Assembly (NCBI RefSeq): GCF_963666145.1
Contig: NZ_OY762614.1
Span: forward strand, 4,020,501-4,084,500
Source: an uncultured Desulfobacter sp.
GTDB lineage: Bacteria > Desulfobacterota > Desulfobacteria > Desulfobacterales > Desulfobacteraceae
Direction of reading: 5' to 3'
Length of the DNA: 64,000 bases
Shown here: piece by piece, positions 25,414 to 34,568 of the stretch
Layout of the letters: the number at the start of each line of letters is the position of its first letter
Numbering within the stretch: position 1 is the stretch's first letter
Translations under genes and position numbers: made by a program
The notes under the pieces: model-generated
The model's database searches: none
What the model was told of the DNA's origin: nothing
What the model saw: the letters and a program-made list of their open reading frames with translations, nothing else

Positions 25414-25872
25414 TCAGAAGTCTTCGTCATTTTCCACAATGACCTGGTAAATCTGTTCTGTTGATCCTGCCGATAGGAGGCGCTCTTTAAACTGATTCAT
25501 TTTCAGCAGTTTTGAAATATGCGCCAGGACCTTTAAGTGACCGCCTGTGGAATGCTCGGGTGTTAAAAGCAGAAAAAAAAGATGAACCGGCCGTTTATCC
25601 AGGGAATTAAACTCAATTCCTTTAATGCTGCGGCCAAATCCCACCGCGATTGATTTTACCGTATCCAGTTTGCCGTGGGGGATGGCGATGCCGCCGCCGA
25701 TGCCTGTGGAACCTAAGTGTTCGCGTTCCAGCAGCACGGCTGCAACGTCTTCGGGTTCCGCACCGGCCACCGGTGAAACGGCCTGGGACAATTCTTGTAT
25801 GGCCTCTGATTTGTCGTTGGCTTTCAGATCTGCGATAATAGCTTCCAGCTTTAGAATGTCACTGATTTTCAT
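25414..25872 (-). CDS. ptsN: PTS nitrogen-regulatory EIIA (EIIA-Ntr)
   Basis: 152 residues of the fructose-type EIIA fold. The phospho-acceptor is His66 in GIGGGIAIPHGKLD, and VHLFFLLLTPEHSTGGHLKVLAHISKLL is the conserved core. Works with EI-Ntr and NPr, not seen here, as a regulatory phosphorelay. It lies 14 bp after hpf and 2 bp before rapZ. Confidence 0.94.
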   Translation of the reverse strand: MKISDILKLEAIIADLKANDKSEAIQELSQAVSPVAGAEPEDVAAVLLEREHLGSTGIGGGIAIPHGKLDTVKSIAVGFGRSIKGIEFNSLDKRPVHLFFLLLTPEHSTGGHLKVLAHISKLLKMNQFKERLLSAGSTEQIYQVIVENDEDF

Positions 25873-25886
25873 TGGTTCCGACCATC

Positions 25887-26420
25887 CTATCCTTGGGGGG
25901 CGATAAGTCCCAATTTTCCGTTGTTGTGTTTATAGATCACATTGACTTGTTCCGTACGGGCATTCATAAATACATAAAAAGATTTTTTGCCCGATTCCAG
26001 TTCGATCACCGCATCTTCAATGTCCATGGGTTTTGTTTCAAGGGGTTCTTCTACAATGTCACCCATGTTTCGGGGCTGGGGTTCATCAATGTTGAACTCC
26101 CGGGTATCGGTCAGGCTTGTCTTGTTGCCCGACATGTGTTTTTTCTCTTTTTCCTTGTGTTTTGTGATCTGGCTTTTCACTTTGTCCGTTATGATATCAA
26201 TGGCGGCATACATACTTTCGGCTGATTCTTTGGCGTGGATGTTCAGCGGACCGCAGGCTAAAGTGATTTCGGCAATATGCCTTATTTTTTCAATGCTCAG
26301 GACCACATTGGCCTCTGCAGGGCCGTCCAGCATTTTGTCAAACCGTTTAAGCTTTTTGTTGACATAGGATTTCAGGGAATCGGACGCTTCTATTTTTTTG
26401 AACGTTATGGTGACCTGCAT
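25887..26420 (-). CDS. hpf: Ribosome hibernation promoting factor, long form
   Basis: 177 residues. The N-terminal domain (about 1-95: MQVTITFKKIEASDSLKSYVNKKL...SMYAAIDIITDKVKSQI) binds the 30S decoding region. A charged linker (KHKEKEKKH) leads to the C-terminal dimerisation domain (about 120-177: IDEAVIELE-like segment, KSFYVFMNARTEQVNVIYKHNNGKLGLI). The long form makes 100S dimers by itself. It lies 13 bp after rpoN. Confidence 0.95.
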   Translation of the reverse strand: MQVTITFKKIEASDSLKSYVNKKLKRFDKMLDGPAEANVVLSIEKIRHIAEITLACGPLNIHAKESAESMYAAIDIITDKVKSQITKHKEKEKKHMSGNKTSLTDTREFNIDEPQPRNMGDIVEEPLETKPMDIEDAVIELESGKKSFYVFMNARTEQVNVIYKHNNGKLGLIAPQG

Positions 26421-26433
26421 AGATTGGCTCTCC

Positions 26434-27876
26434 CTATAGTTGTTTGCGTTTATTGGACGGCAGTATATTTAACACCTTTCTGTATTTTGCCACGGTTCGC
26501 CGGGCAATCTGAATGTCGGATTCCTGGAGGATTGCGGCAATTTTATCGTCACTTAAAGGCGCATTTGGATCTTCATTGTCAATGAGCTGTCTGATACGCT
26601 CCTTGACACTGGCCGAGGCCATGGACGGTCCGTCTCCCCGCTCGATGGAGCTGTTGAAAAAATATTTTAACTCAAACAAGCCTTGGGGGGTGTACGCATA
26701 TTTGTTGGTGGTCACCCGGCTGATGGTGGATTCATGCATTTCTATGTCTTCTGCGATGTCTTTCAGGATCAAGGGCCGAAGATAGGCAATGCCCTTTTCA
26801 AAAAATTCCCTTTGAAACTTGATGATGCTTTCCATGACCAGGTAAATGGTTTTCTGTCGTTGGTGGATGGATTTTATCAGCCAGGAGGCGGACTGCATCT
26901 TTTCATTGAGATAGGTTTTGGTCTCCTTGGGGATCTTTTTGCCGGTGGCCACAGCTTCCCTGTAGAATCTTGAGATTCTTAATTTGGGCAGGCCGTCATC
27001 ATTCATAACAATCTTAAAATCATCCCCAACTTTGTAAACGTAAATGTCAGGGGTAATGTAGGCCGGTTCCTCTGTGGCAAATTTTCTGCCGGGTTTGGGC
27101 TCAAGGTACTGGATAATTTTTACGGCTGCCCGGACATCCTCAACGGAGATCTTTAGGTCCTTGGCAATTTTCTTACTGTTCCTGTTTTCAAGGTTTTTTA
27201 AATGATCCGTAATGATCCGGGTGATGATTTCATTTTCAATGTCCAGTTGACGGACCTGGATCAAAAGCGTCTCGCACAGGTTTCGGGCACAGATTCCGGG
27301 GGGGTCAAAGGTCTGGAGCAACGCCAGCACCTCTTCTACGGTTTGGACCTCGACCTCAGCCGTCTGGGCGATTTCCTCCACATCGGCGCATAAATATCCA
27401 TCCCGGTTCAGGTTGCCGATAATAATGTGGCCAAGGCGTTCCTTTTCGTCGGGCAGGTCCGAAAGCATCAGCTGCCATTTCAGATGCGCTTCAAGGGTTT
27501 GTTTCTCGGATGTGAATGCTTCGTAATTGGGTGCTTCACTGTTTTCGGACTCCATGTGGATGCGACCAGTGGAGTTGTATTCATTGATATAATTTTCCCA
27601 GTCCGTATCCGAGCGGACCCGTTCTTCAATGGTGACTTCTTTGACAGGGGCTTCAGTTTCCGTTTCCCGGGTTTCGGATTCCTGGGCTGTGATGGCTTTG
27701 TCGGAGGTGTCCTCGGTGGAGAGTTCTTCAAGTGCCGGATTTTGCTCCATTTCCTGCTGGATCATTTCGGCGAGTTCAAGCCGGGACAGCTGGAGCAGTT
27801 TGATCGCCTGCTGGAGCTGGGGGGTCATGACCAGTTGCTGGGTTAGTGCAAGGCTTTGTTGTAATCCAAGTTCCAT
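26434..27876 (-). CDS. rpoN: RNA polymerase sigma-54 factor
   Basis: 480 residues. The N-terminal activator region is Gln/Leu-rich (QQSLALTQQLVMTPQLQQAIKLLQLSR), followed by an acidic linker, the core-binding domain, a helix-turn-helix (MHESTISRVTTNKYAYTPQG), and the RpoN box ARRTVAKYR near the end. It serves the PilR-type activator and the candidate -24/-12 promoter before the pilin gene in this window. It follows lptB by 2 bp and heads the hpf-ptsN-rapZ part of the operon. Confidence 0.97.
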   Translation of the reverse strand: MELGLQQSLALTQQLVMTPQLQQAIKLLQLSRLELAEMIQQEMEQNPALEELSTEDTSDKAITAQESETRETETEAPVKEVTIEERVRSDTDWENYINEYNSTGRIHMESENSEAPNYEAFTSEKQTLEAHLKWQLMLSDLPDEKERLGHIIIGNLNRDGYLCADVEEIAQTAEVEVQTVEEVLALLQTFDPPGICARNLCETLLIQVRQLDIENEIITRIITDHLKNLENRNSKKIAKDLKISVEDVRAAVKIIQYLEPKPGRKFATEEPAYITPDIYVYKVGDDFKIVMNDDGLPKLRISRFYREAVATGKKIPKETKTYLNEKMQSASWLIKSIHQRQKTIYLVMESIIKFQREFFEKGIAYLRPLILKDIAEDIEMHESTISRVTTNKYAYTPQGLFELKYFFNSSIERGDGPSMASASVKERIRQLIDNEDPNAPLSDDKIAAILQESDIQIARRTVAKYRKVLNILPSNKRKQL

Positions 27877-27878
27877 GA

Positions 27879-28601
27879 TTAAAGTCTAAAGTTGTCTCCC
27901 AGGTAAATTCGTTTGGCTACTTTGCTTGAAATAATTTTTTCCGGCGGACCTGATTCCATCACCACGCCCTGGCTCATGATGTACGCGGTGTCGCATACGC
28001 CTAAGGTTTCTCTGACATTATGGTCGGATATCAATATCCCGATGCCTTTGTCCGTCAGTTGGGCGATGATCTGCTGGATGTCAATGACAGCTAAGGGATC
28101 AATGCCGGCAAAGGGTTCGTCCAGCAGGATAAATAAAGGGTCTGTGGCAAGCACCCTTGAGATCTCCAGGCGACGCCGCTCTCCACCGGACAGGGATGCC
28201 GCCTTTTGATCAGCTAACCCATGTATCCCAAGTTCTTCCATCAGGCTGTCGGCTTTCTGATTGATATTTGTAACTTCTTTGTCAATCACCTCCAGAATGG
28301 CCGTTATATTTTCTCTAACCGTCAGTTTTTTAAATATAGATGTCTCCTGGGGCAGATAACCAATGCCTTTTCTGGCCCTTATATACATGGGGTACTGGGT
28401 TATATCCTCTCCGTCAAGATGAACCGTGCCTTTTTCCGGCCGGATCATGCCGACGGTCATGTAAAAGGTTGTGGTCTTGCCGGCACCGTTTGGGCCCAAA
28501 AGACCTGTCACCCGGCCCTGTTCCACTGCCAGGCAGACCTGATTCACCACGGTTTTGCCGCCGTAGGTTTTTACAAGATTTTCAAGTACCAGTCGGCTCA
28601 T
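27879..28601 (-). CDS. lptB: LPS export ABC transporter ATPase LptB
   Basis: 240 residues from ATG 28601 (MSRLVLENLVKTYGG); the longer frame to 28658 would run into lptA. Walker A GPNGAGKT, Q-loop YLPQETSIFKKLTVRENI, signature LSGGERRRLEISRAL-like block, Walker B LFILLDEPFAGIDP, H-loop SDHNVRETL. The ETSIF and EPFAGIDP forms are specific for LptB. Drives LPS extraction with LptF/LptG, which are not in the window. Confidence 0.96.
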   Translation of the reverse strand: MSRLVLENLVKTYGGKTVVNQVCLAVEQGRVTGLLGPNGAGKTTTFYMTVGMIRPEKGTVHLDGEDITQYPMYIRARKGIGYLPQETSIFKKLTVRENITAILEVIDKEVTNINQKADSLMEELGIHGLADQKAASLSGGERRRLEISRVLATDPLFILLDEPFAGIDPLAVIDIQQIIAQLTDKGIGILISDHNVRETLGVCDTAYIMSQGVVMESGPPEKIISSKVAKRIYLGDNFRL

Positions 28602-28605
28602 TTGT

Positions 28606-29169
28606 TCAAGGCTTACCCAAAGATCCGTCCTGGTCTTCGGCATCAAAAAAGGCTTCAACCCGGGTCTCTTCCGTGCTTTCCACGACCACCCGGTCCTGGG
28701 CTTTAAAAAGCGTTATTTTTTTGCCGGTAATCCAGCTTTTTCCCGTAAGCAGACGAGCCTGGTCGCCGGTGAGTACGAGTATCTGGTCAGTGGTGTCATA
28801 ATCGGCTTGATCCGAGAACGCTTTGCGTTCCCCTTCGGTATATTCCACATGTCCCGTGGCAAGAATTCGTTTGATGTTTGACTGGCCCTCTTTTTTTGTC
28901 TCAGAGGAGTGAAAAAACACTTTTACCGAATCGGCTAAAAGTACACTGTCGGCCCGAACCGCTTTAACCTTTCCTGTGAATTCGACCACGGACTGGTCTT
29001 TGCTGGCAACCATTTTATCCGACGTGATTTTCAGGTCAGCCAGCGGCTGTTTTTTATCTGAAGCTTCGTTCTGCTGGGCTGCAAAGGCGACGTTGGTGCA
29101 AAGAAACAGCAATGCCAGCAATAAAACTATGGAAAATCTATAACAGGTCTGAATTTTGAGAATTTTCAC
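28606..29169 (-). CDS. lptA: LPS transport periplasmic protein LptA
   Basis: 187 residues. Signal peptide FSIVLLLALLFLCTNVAFA-A. The beta-jellyroll OstA-type core includes LKITSDKMVASKDQSVVEFTGKVKAVRADSVLLADSVKV and RILATGHVEYTEGERKAFSDQADYD, which form the LPS bridge across the periplasm. Its start overlaps the end of lptC by 32 bp, and lptB follows after 4 bp. Confidence 0.92.
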   Translation of the reverse strand: MKILKIQTCYRFSIVLLLALLFLCTNVAFAAQQNEASDKKQPLADLKITSDKMVASKDQSVVEFTGKVKAVRADSVLLADSVKVFFHSSETKKEGQSNIKRILATGHVEYTEGERKAFSDQADYDTTDQILVLTGDQARLLTGKSWITGKKITLFKAQDRVVVESTEETRVEAFFDAEDQDGSLGKP

Positions 29170-29725
29170 TAAACTGTCCCTCTACGTGTCCTCTTAGGAT
29201 GATCAGATCCTGGTTTAGCAGGATCTCCAAGCTGTCAGCTTCTATCACGGAGTCTCCATCATCAACCGTAACCCTTGAATCGGAGCGTATTATATGAGGT
29301 TTTTTGGCATAATGCAATGTTTCACTTGTCAGGGTATAGCGCTGGTGTCGGATCGTGACATGCTTTGAAAAGCTCATGTCATGGGTCTTGGTGTTAAGCT
29401 CTCCGTCTTCTGCTGTGAGGTGGACCTGGGTATTCTGCTTTGTGTAAAAAATGATGTCCACATCTTTGAGCACCGCTTTGTTCTGATCTTTGAGCAGGGT
29501 TGCACTGGATGCTTTGAGCTTCCATTCGGTGATGCCGTTCTTTTTTGAAATTTGTTCAAGGGCGTTGAGTTTGAGCGCTGCCTTGTCATCCACTTCAATG
29601 TTTTCAAGTTCAATGGGGGTGGTCAGCAGGTGGTTGATGTAATAGTAGATTCCTAACCCGGCAATGATCATGCCCATGATCAGTATCAGGGGGAGTATCA
29701 GTTTCTTTTTGCCGACGCTGCTCAT
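29138..29725 (-). CDS. lptC: LPS export protein LptC
   Basis: 195 residues from ATG 29725, whose ATGA overlaps the kdsC stop. One N-terminal membrane anchor (KKLILPLILIMGMIIAGLGIYYYI), then a periplasmic jellyroll (WKLKASSATLLKDQNKAVLKDVDIIFYTK, LTAEDGELNTKTHDMSF) that passes LPS from LptFGB to LptA. Family identity rests on this pattern plus position between kdsC and lptA. Confidence 0.9.
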   Translation of the reverse strand: MSSVGKKKLILPLILIMGMIIAGLGIYYYINHLLTTPIELENIEVDDKAALKLNALEQISKKNGITEWKLKASSATLLKDQNKAVLKDVDIIFYTKQNTQVHLTAEDGELNTKTHDMSFSKHVTIRHQRYTLTSETLHYAKKPHIIRSDSRVTVDDGDSVIEADSLEILLNQDLIILRGHVEGQFSENSQNSDLL

Positions 29726-30237
29726 GATAGAAACCGTGAAATAGATGTTTCCCAAAGACCTTTGGCTTTGAGGATGGCTTCACAGGCCTGGCGCACCGCG
29801 CCTTTGCCTCCGGGGAGATCCGTAATCATGTCTGCCCGGGACTTCACTTCGGCCGGGGCATCGGTTACGGTCAGGGCAAAACCGGCCCGGGTCATGGCAG
29901 GCAGGTCGATCAGATCGTCTCCCATGAATGCCATGTGTGACATACTGATCTGGGTGCTTGCTGATATGGACGACAAGGCTGCCGCCTTGTCACTGATCCC
30001 GTCAAATACCAGGGTGATGCCTAAATTCTCGCACCGGTGGCGCAACGCGCCTGAGACCCTTGCCGTGACAATACCGACATGAATGCCTGCATCCATCAGC
30101 AGGCGAATACCAAGGCCGTCTTTGGCGTTAAAGCTTTTGATCTGTTCGCCGGTGTCCGTATAGGTAATGCTGCCGTCGGTGAGCACCCCGTCCACATCCA
30201 ACAGCAGCATCCGGATATCTGCCAGTTGTGTTGTCAT
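29722..30237 (-). CDS. kdsC: KDO 8-phosphate phosphatase KdsC
   Basis: Dephosphorylates KDO-8-phosphate for LPS inner core. 171 residues, C0-type HAD without a cap. Motif I LLLDVDGVLTDG (D14, D16), GLGIRLLMDAGIHVGIVTARVSGAL, and AFMGDDLIDLPAMTRAGFALTV are complete. It overlaps kdsA by 4 bp and lptC by 4 bp. Confidence 0.95.
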   Translation of the reverse strand: MTTQLADIRMLLLDVDGVLTDGSITYTDTGEQIKSFNAKDGLGIRLLMDAGIHVGIVTARVSGALRHRCENLGITLVFDGISDKAAALSSISASTQISMSHMAFMGDDLIDLPAMTRAGFALTVTDAPAEVKSRADMITDLPGGKGAVRQACEAILKAKGLWETSISRFLS

Positions 30238-31055
30238 AGGGATTGTCCTGCAGCTTTTCTAATATTCAGCAGTTGGGTTAAAAGATGTTCCATTTGATTC
30301 AGGGGAATGGAGTTTGGGCCGTCGCACAGGGCCTTGTCCGGATCCGGGTGGGTTTCCATGAACAGGCCGTGGGCGCCGCAGACCACGGCAGCTTTGGCAA
30401 GGGGAGGCACAAACTGTCGTTCCCCGGCGGATGCCGTGCCGCTGCCGCCGGGAAGCTGGACACTGTGGGTGGCATCAAAAATCACGGGCATGCCCAATTC
30501 GCGTAAGGTATGTATGGATCTGAAATCCACCACAAGGTTGTTGTACCCAAAGGAAGTGCCCCGTTCCGTAATGGCAATGTCCCGGTTGCCTGTGGATTTG
30601 GCTTTTTCAACAATATTTTTACAGTCAGCAGGGGCAAGAAATTGCCCTTTTTTGATGTTCACGGGTTTGCCTGTTGCACAGGCGGCTAAAATCAGGTCTG
30701 TCTGGCGGCATAAAAATGCCGGGATCTGGATCACATCAAGTGTTCTGGCTGCCGCTTCAGCCTGATCCGGCAGGTGAATGTCGGAGATCACGGGGATATC
30801 CAGCCGGGTTTTAATCTGCGCCAGGATCTCAAGGCCGCGTTCGGGGCCGGGACCCCTGAATGACTGGATGGATGTGCGGTTGGCCTTGTCATATGAGGCT
30901 TTAAAAATATAAGGGATTCCTAAATCGCTTGTGACCTGTTTCAGGTGTGTTGCAATCGCAAGGCTCGTGTCTAAGTCCTCTATCACACAGGGGCCGGCAA
31001 TGAGAAAAAATTTATTGGGGTCATTTTGGGTCAGGTCAAAAAAAAAGTTTGTCAT
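30234..31055 (-). CDS. kdsA: 2-dehydro-3-deoxyphosphooctonate aldolase (KDO8P synthase)
   Basis: Condenses phosphoenolpyruvate with arabinose 5-phosphate. 273 residues. FFLIAGPCVIEDLDTSLAIA, the substrate motif FKASYDKANRTSIQSFRGPG, and the late HSVQLPGGSGTASAGERQFVPPLAKAA are diagnostic. It begins the LPS part of the large minus-strand operon. The 170 bp to the divergent M23 peptidase gene is AT-rich and should hold both promoters; no clear boxes stand out. Confidence 0.96.
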   Translation of the reverse strand: MTNFFFDLTQNDPNKFFLIAGPCVIEDLDTSLAIATHLKQVTSDLGIPYIFKASYDKANRTSIQSFRGPGPERGLEILAQIKTRLDIPVISDIHLPDQAEAAARTLDVIQIPAFLCRQTDLILAACATGKPVNIKKGQFLAPADCKNIVEKAKSTGNRDIAITERGTSFGYNNLVVDFRSIHTLRELGMPVIFDATHSVQLPGGSGTASAGERQFVPPLAKAAVVCGAHGLFMETHPDPDKALCDGPNSIPLNQMEHLLTQLLNIRKAAGQSL

Positions 31056-31229
31056 GGGGTATATCCTTAAAACGGGAAAAAAAGATGATATCTTTAATTA
31101 TTATTCACCCGGGTAAATGTCAAGGTGGATCAGGGTCGGGGAAAATTCCTTGATAAGAAAGGCGTTTGCTGATATCTTTAGTTGGTTTAAATTGTGATCG
31201 TCTAACTTCTTGAAAAGCAAGGTTGTTTG

Positions 31230-32609
31230 ATGAAGAAAACGCTGTTTCTGATTGTATTTCTGGCTATTGTCGTGCCTGTGGGCTGGGTTCTGTTTTGCAA
31301 ATATGAGGGGGATATTCCCAATGCGGAGATCAGTCTGCCTTCCCAATATCTGAAACAATCCTATGAAATCAACATGACTGCAACGGACAAAGGTGCCGGT
31401 TTAAAGCATGTAACCGTTTCTCTGGTGCAAAAAGATAATGCGCAAATTCTGCTGGATAAATCCTATCCGCCATCCTCAATTCTCTCTTTGTTCAGTGATA
31501 ATATCGTTTTATCAGATAAGTTTGTTATCCCCGTCGAAATGCGCAAATACGCAATGAGCGACGGTCAGGCCGTTATCCGGATCGAGGTCACGGATTATTC
31601 CTGGCGCAAGTGGACCAAAGGCAACCGATTTTACGAAGAGCGGCCGGTGGTCATTGATACGGTGCCCCCCCGGTTCCAGATTCTGACCTCCCAGCATAAC
31701 ATCTCCAAAGGCGGCGTCGGCCTTGTCATATACAAACTTGATGAAGAAAATATTCAAAGCGGCGTCCGGGTGGGGGATAATTTCTTTCCTGGATATTCCG
31801 GCGTTTTTAATGACCCCATGGTGGTCACCGCGTTGTTTGCCCTGGATTATACCCAGGGATCGGATACCCGTATTGTTGTAGAAGCACGGGATGAGGCAGG
31901 CAACGAAACCAAACGCGGATTTTATCATTATATTAAGGAAAAAACCTTCAGGTCCGATACCCTGCGCATCTCAGACGGGTTTCTGGAATTTAAAATGCCC
32001 GACTTCGACCTGGGACCCAAAGAAGCGCAGTTTTTGACGGAACCGAATCCTTTGCTGGCTAAATTTTTATATATTAACGAAACCCTTCGTCAGCAGAATG
32101 TGGAAACCGTGGCTAAAGTGCCTTCGGACACCCGGGGCGAATTGATGTGGGAAGGGCGTTTCAGCCGCCTGACCGGGGCCGCCAACCGGGCACAGTTTGC
32201 CGATAAGCGTACATATAAATACAATGGGAAGGTGATCAGTCACTCCACCCATCTGGGCATTGACCTGGCCTCCACATCCAATGCACCGGTGGGCGCCGCA
32301 AATAACGGCCGGGTGATCATGGCGGAAAATGTCGGCATTTTCGGCAATGTCATTGTTATTGACCACGGACTTGGCCTGGCCAGTCTGTATGCCCATTTAA
32401 GCCAGATGAACGTGACCAAAGGCGATATGGTTAAGAAGGATGATATCATTGGCCGAACCGGCCTGACCGGTCTTGCCGGCGGAGACCACCTGCATTATGG
32501 TATGATGCTTCATAATGTATGCATCAATCCTGTGGAGTGGTGGGATCCAGCCTGGATTAAAAATAACATCACCTCTAAAATTGAAGCTGTCAAAAAACAG
32601 ATACAGTAG
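31230..32609 (+). CDS. M23-family (LytM) metallopeptidase, membrane-anchored
   Basis: 459 residues from ATG 31230 (a TTG one codon earlier is less likely). One N-terminal membrane segment (TLFLIVFLAIVVPVGWVLF), about 300 periplasmic residues with beta-sandwich character (two Ig-like stretches, including NMTATDKGAGLKHVTVSLV), then the peptidase domain (about 345-445). The zinc and catalytic motifs HLGIDLAS, LYAHLS and GDHLHYGM are all intact, so it is probably an active peptidoglycan endopeptidase. It leads a plus-strand run into the DUF39 gene 59 bp on. Exact substrate unknown. Confidence 0.88.
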   Translation: MKKTLFLIVFLAIVVPVGWVLFCKYEGDIPNAEISLPSQYLKQSYEINMTATDKGAGLKHVTVSLVQKDNAQILLDKSYPPSSILSLFSDNIVLSDKFVIPVEMRKYAMSDGQAVIRIEVTDYSWRKWTKGNRFYEERPVVIDTVPPRFQILTSQHNISKGGVGLVIYKLDEENIQSGVRVGDNFFPGYSGVFNDPMVVTALFALDYTQGSDTRIVVEARDEAGNETKRGFYHYIKEKTFRSDTLRISDGFLEFKMPDFDLGPKEAQFLTEPNPLLAKFLYINETLRQQNVETVAKVPSDTRGELMWEGRFSRLTGAANRAQFADKRTYKYNGKVISHSTHLGIDLASTSNAPVGAANNGRVIMAENVGIFGNVIVIDHGLGLASLYAHLSQMNVTKGDMVKKDDIIGRTGLTGLAGGDHLHYGMMLHNVCINPVEWWDPAWIKNNITSKIEAVKKQIQ

Positions 32610-32668
32610 CTTTCAATGTGTATGAGAATTTAATAAACTTTTTTTGAAAAATCAGGATAATTCAAACC

Positions 32669-33832
32669 ATGAGCACCTATAAGGTGAATAAGACCTACGA
32701 AGAGATAAACGCCAAGATTGCGGCCGGGCAGGCCGTTGTCGTGACAGCGGAAGAGATTATTGACATTGCGCAAAAAGAAGGTGTTGTGGAAGCGGCCCGA
32801 AAAGTGGATGTGGTGACCACCGGCACCTTTGCACCCATGTGTTCCTCCGGGGCATTTATAAATATCGGCCAGTCCAAACCCGTGATTCGTACGACCAAAA
32901 CCTGGTTCAACAATGTAGAGGCGTATTCATCCCTTGCTGCGGTGGATTGCTATATTGGGGCTACGGCGGTTGCCGAAAATGATCCCTTGAATAAATATCA
33001 TCCGGGAGAGTTTAATTATGGCGGTGGCCATGTCATCCAGGATCTTGTGGCCGGCAAACAAGTTCATTTGAGAGCCGAAAGCTATGGTACCGATTGTTAT
33101 CCCAATCTTGCAATTGAGAAAACAGTCACCTTAAATGATCTGCCCAATGCCATGCTGGTGAATCCGAGAAACGCATATCAGAATTATAATTGCGCCATCA
33201 ACCGGTCCGATAAGACAAAGTACACGTACATGGGCACACTCAAACCCAATGTGAGGAATGCCAACTATTCCACGTCCGGCTGTTTGAGTCCGCTGTTTAA
33301 CGACCCTTACTTGAAAACCATCGGGTTGGGTACACGGATTTTTCTGGGCGGGGCCCAGGGATATGTCACCTGGACTGGTACCCAGCACAAAAAAGATGTG
33401 GACAGAGGGCTTAACGGCGTACCTTTAAGCGGTGCCGGAACATTATGCGTGATGGGGGATCTGAAGCAGATGTCGCCTGAATGGTTGGTGGGCCAGAGTA
33501 TCCGCGGCTATGGCGTGTCATTGTCCGTGGGGCTTGGTATTCCCATTCCTATTTTAAATGAAGAGATGCTCAAATATACATCTGTGTCCGACGAAGAGAT
33601 TTTCACCCAGATTATTGACTACGGACATGACTATCCCAAGGGCATCTCAAAATCCTATGGCCAGGTCAGTTATGCGGAGCTTAAAAGCGGAACCATAAAG
33701 ATTAAGGGTGAGGATGTTCCCACAGTGCCCTTGTCCAGTATGGTCAAGGCAAGAAAGATTGCCGATATTTTGAAAAGTGAAATCCAGAGATCCAGATTTT
33801 TTATCGGGGTTCCCCAGCAGTTGTTCTGTTAG
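32669..33832 (+). CDS. DUF39 homocysteine-biosynthesis protein
   Basis: 387 residues of the COG1900/DUF39 family. Members in methanogens and sulfate reducers act with a NIL-ferredoxin protein to convert aspartate semialdehyde and sulfide to homocysteine. Conserved cysteines are seen in APMCSSGAFIN, SYGTDCYPNL, NYNCAIN and STSGCLSP, plus GGAQGYVTWTGTQH. The CBS pair found at the C-terminus of the methanogen enzyme is missing, and no NIL-ferredoxin partner lies next to it. It is flanked by the peptidase and lepB. Confidence 0.87.
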   Translation: MSTYKVNKTYEEINAKIAAGQAVVVTAEEIIDIAQKEGVVEAARKVDVVTTGTFAPMCSSGAFINIGQSKPVIRTTKTWFNNVEAYSSLAAVDCYIGATAVAENDPLNKYHPGEFNYGGGHVIQDLVAGKQVHLRAESYGTDCYPNLAIEKTVTLNDLPNAMLVNPRNAYQNYNCAINRSDKTKYTYMGTLKPNVRNANYSTSGCLSPLFNDPYLKTIGLGTRIFLGGAQGYVTWTGTQHKKDVDRGLNGVPLSGAGTLCVMGDLKQMSPEWLVGQSIRGYGVSLSVGLGIPIPILNEEMLKYTSVSDEEIFTQIIDYGHDYPKGISKSYGQVSYAELKSGTIKIKGEDVPTVPLSSMVKARKIADILKSEIQRSRFFIGVPQQLFC

Positions 33833-33878
33833 ACGGTTCGGGGAAGTTAAGATTATACCTGCCTTTTCATAAGCAAAG

Positions 33879-33900
33879 GAAGAGTGCGCAAGCGCTCTTC
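33879..33900 (+). terminator. Short hairpin after the DUF39 gene
   Basis: GAAGAGTGC and GCGCTCTTC pair around a GCAA tetraloop with one G-U pair. No clear U-run follows (AATCAAAT), so it may be an attenuating or stabilising hairpin rather than a full terminator. Confidence 0.4.
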
Positions 33901-33935
33901 AATCAAATATAATTTACAAAAAAAGAAGTAACAAA

Positions 33936-34556
33936 ATGAGTCAAAAAAAGAAAAGCGCCTGGCGGGAGAATATCGAAGCGATTCTCATAGCCGTTCTTAT
34001 TGCTTTGTTTATCCGGACCTTCATAATCCAGGCCTTTAAAATTCCTTCGGGTTCCATGCTTGAAACGCTCCAGATCGGGGACCAGATTCTGGTTAATAAG
34101 TTTATTTACGGGGTTAAAATTCCTTTTACCAACGGAAAAACCCTGATCCCAGTGAAAAATCCAAAGCGCAATGACATTGTGGTGTTCAAATACCCCGAAG
34201 ATCCTTCCAAGGATTACATCAAGCGGGTCATTGCCGTTGCCGGCGACACCCTGGAAATCGTGAATAAAAAATTGTATGTCAATGACAAACTTGTCACTGA
34301 CCAGCCCTGGGCCCAGTATAAAGATCCCCGGATTCTGCCGGGTCAGATTACCACCCGGGATAATCTAAGAAAAATCACAGTGCCGCCCAACAAGCTTTTT
34401 GTCATGGGAGATAACCGGGACAACAGTCATGATTCGCGGTTCTGGGGTTTTGTGGATCTAAGTGAGGTGCGGGGCGAAGCTATTATTATTTACTGGTCCT
34501 GGGATAAGGCGCATTTCAGCGTTCGTTTTAACCGGATCGGTACCTTGCTGTTTTAA
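33936..34556 (+). CDS. lepB: Signal peptidase I
   Basis: 206 residues. One N-terminal membrane helix (IEAILIAVLIALFIRTFIIQAF), the catalytic serine in IPSGSMLETLQIGD, the general-base lysine in DYIKRVIAVAGD, and the box E motif MGDNRDNSHDSRFWGF. Cleaves Sec and Tat signal peptides at the outer face of the inner membrane. It starts 104 bp after the DUF39 gene and ends 12 bp before pyrB. Confidence 0.96.
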   Translation: MSQKKKSAWRENIEAILIAVLIALFIRTFIIQAFKIPSGSMLETLQIGDQILVNKFIYGVKIPFTNGKTLIPVKNPKRNDIVVFKYPEDPSKDYIKRVIAVAGDTLEIVNKKLYVNDKLVTDQPWAQYKDPRILPGQITTRDNLRKITVPPNKLFVMGDNRDNSHDSRFWGFVDLSEVRGEAIIIYWSWDKAHFSVRFNRIGTLLF

Positions 34557-34568
34557 GGAATTATACAA

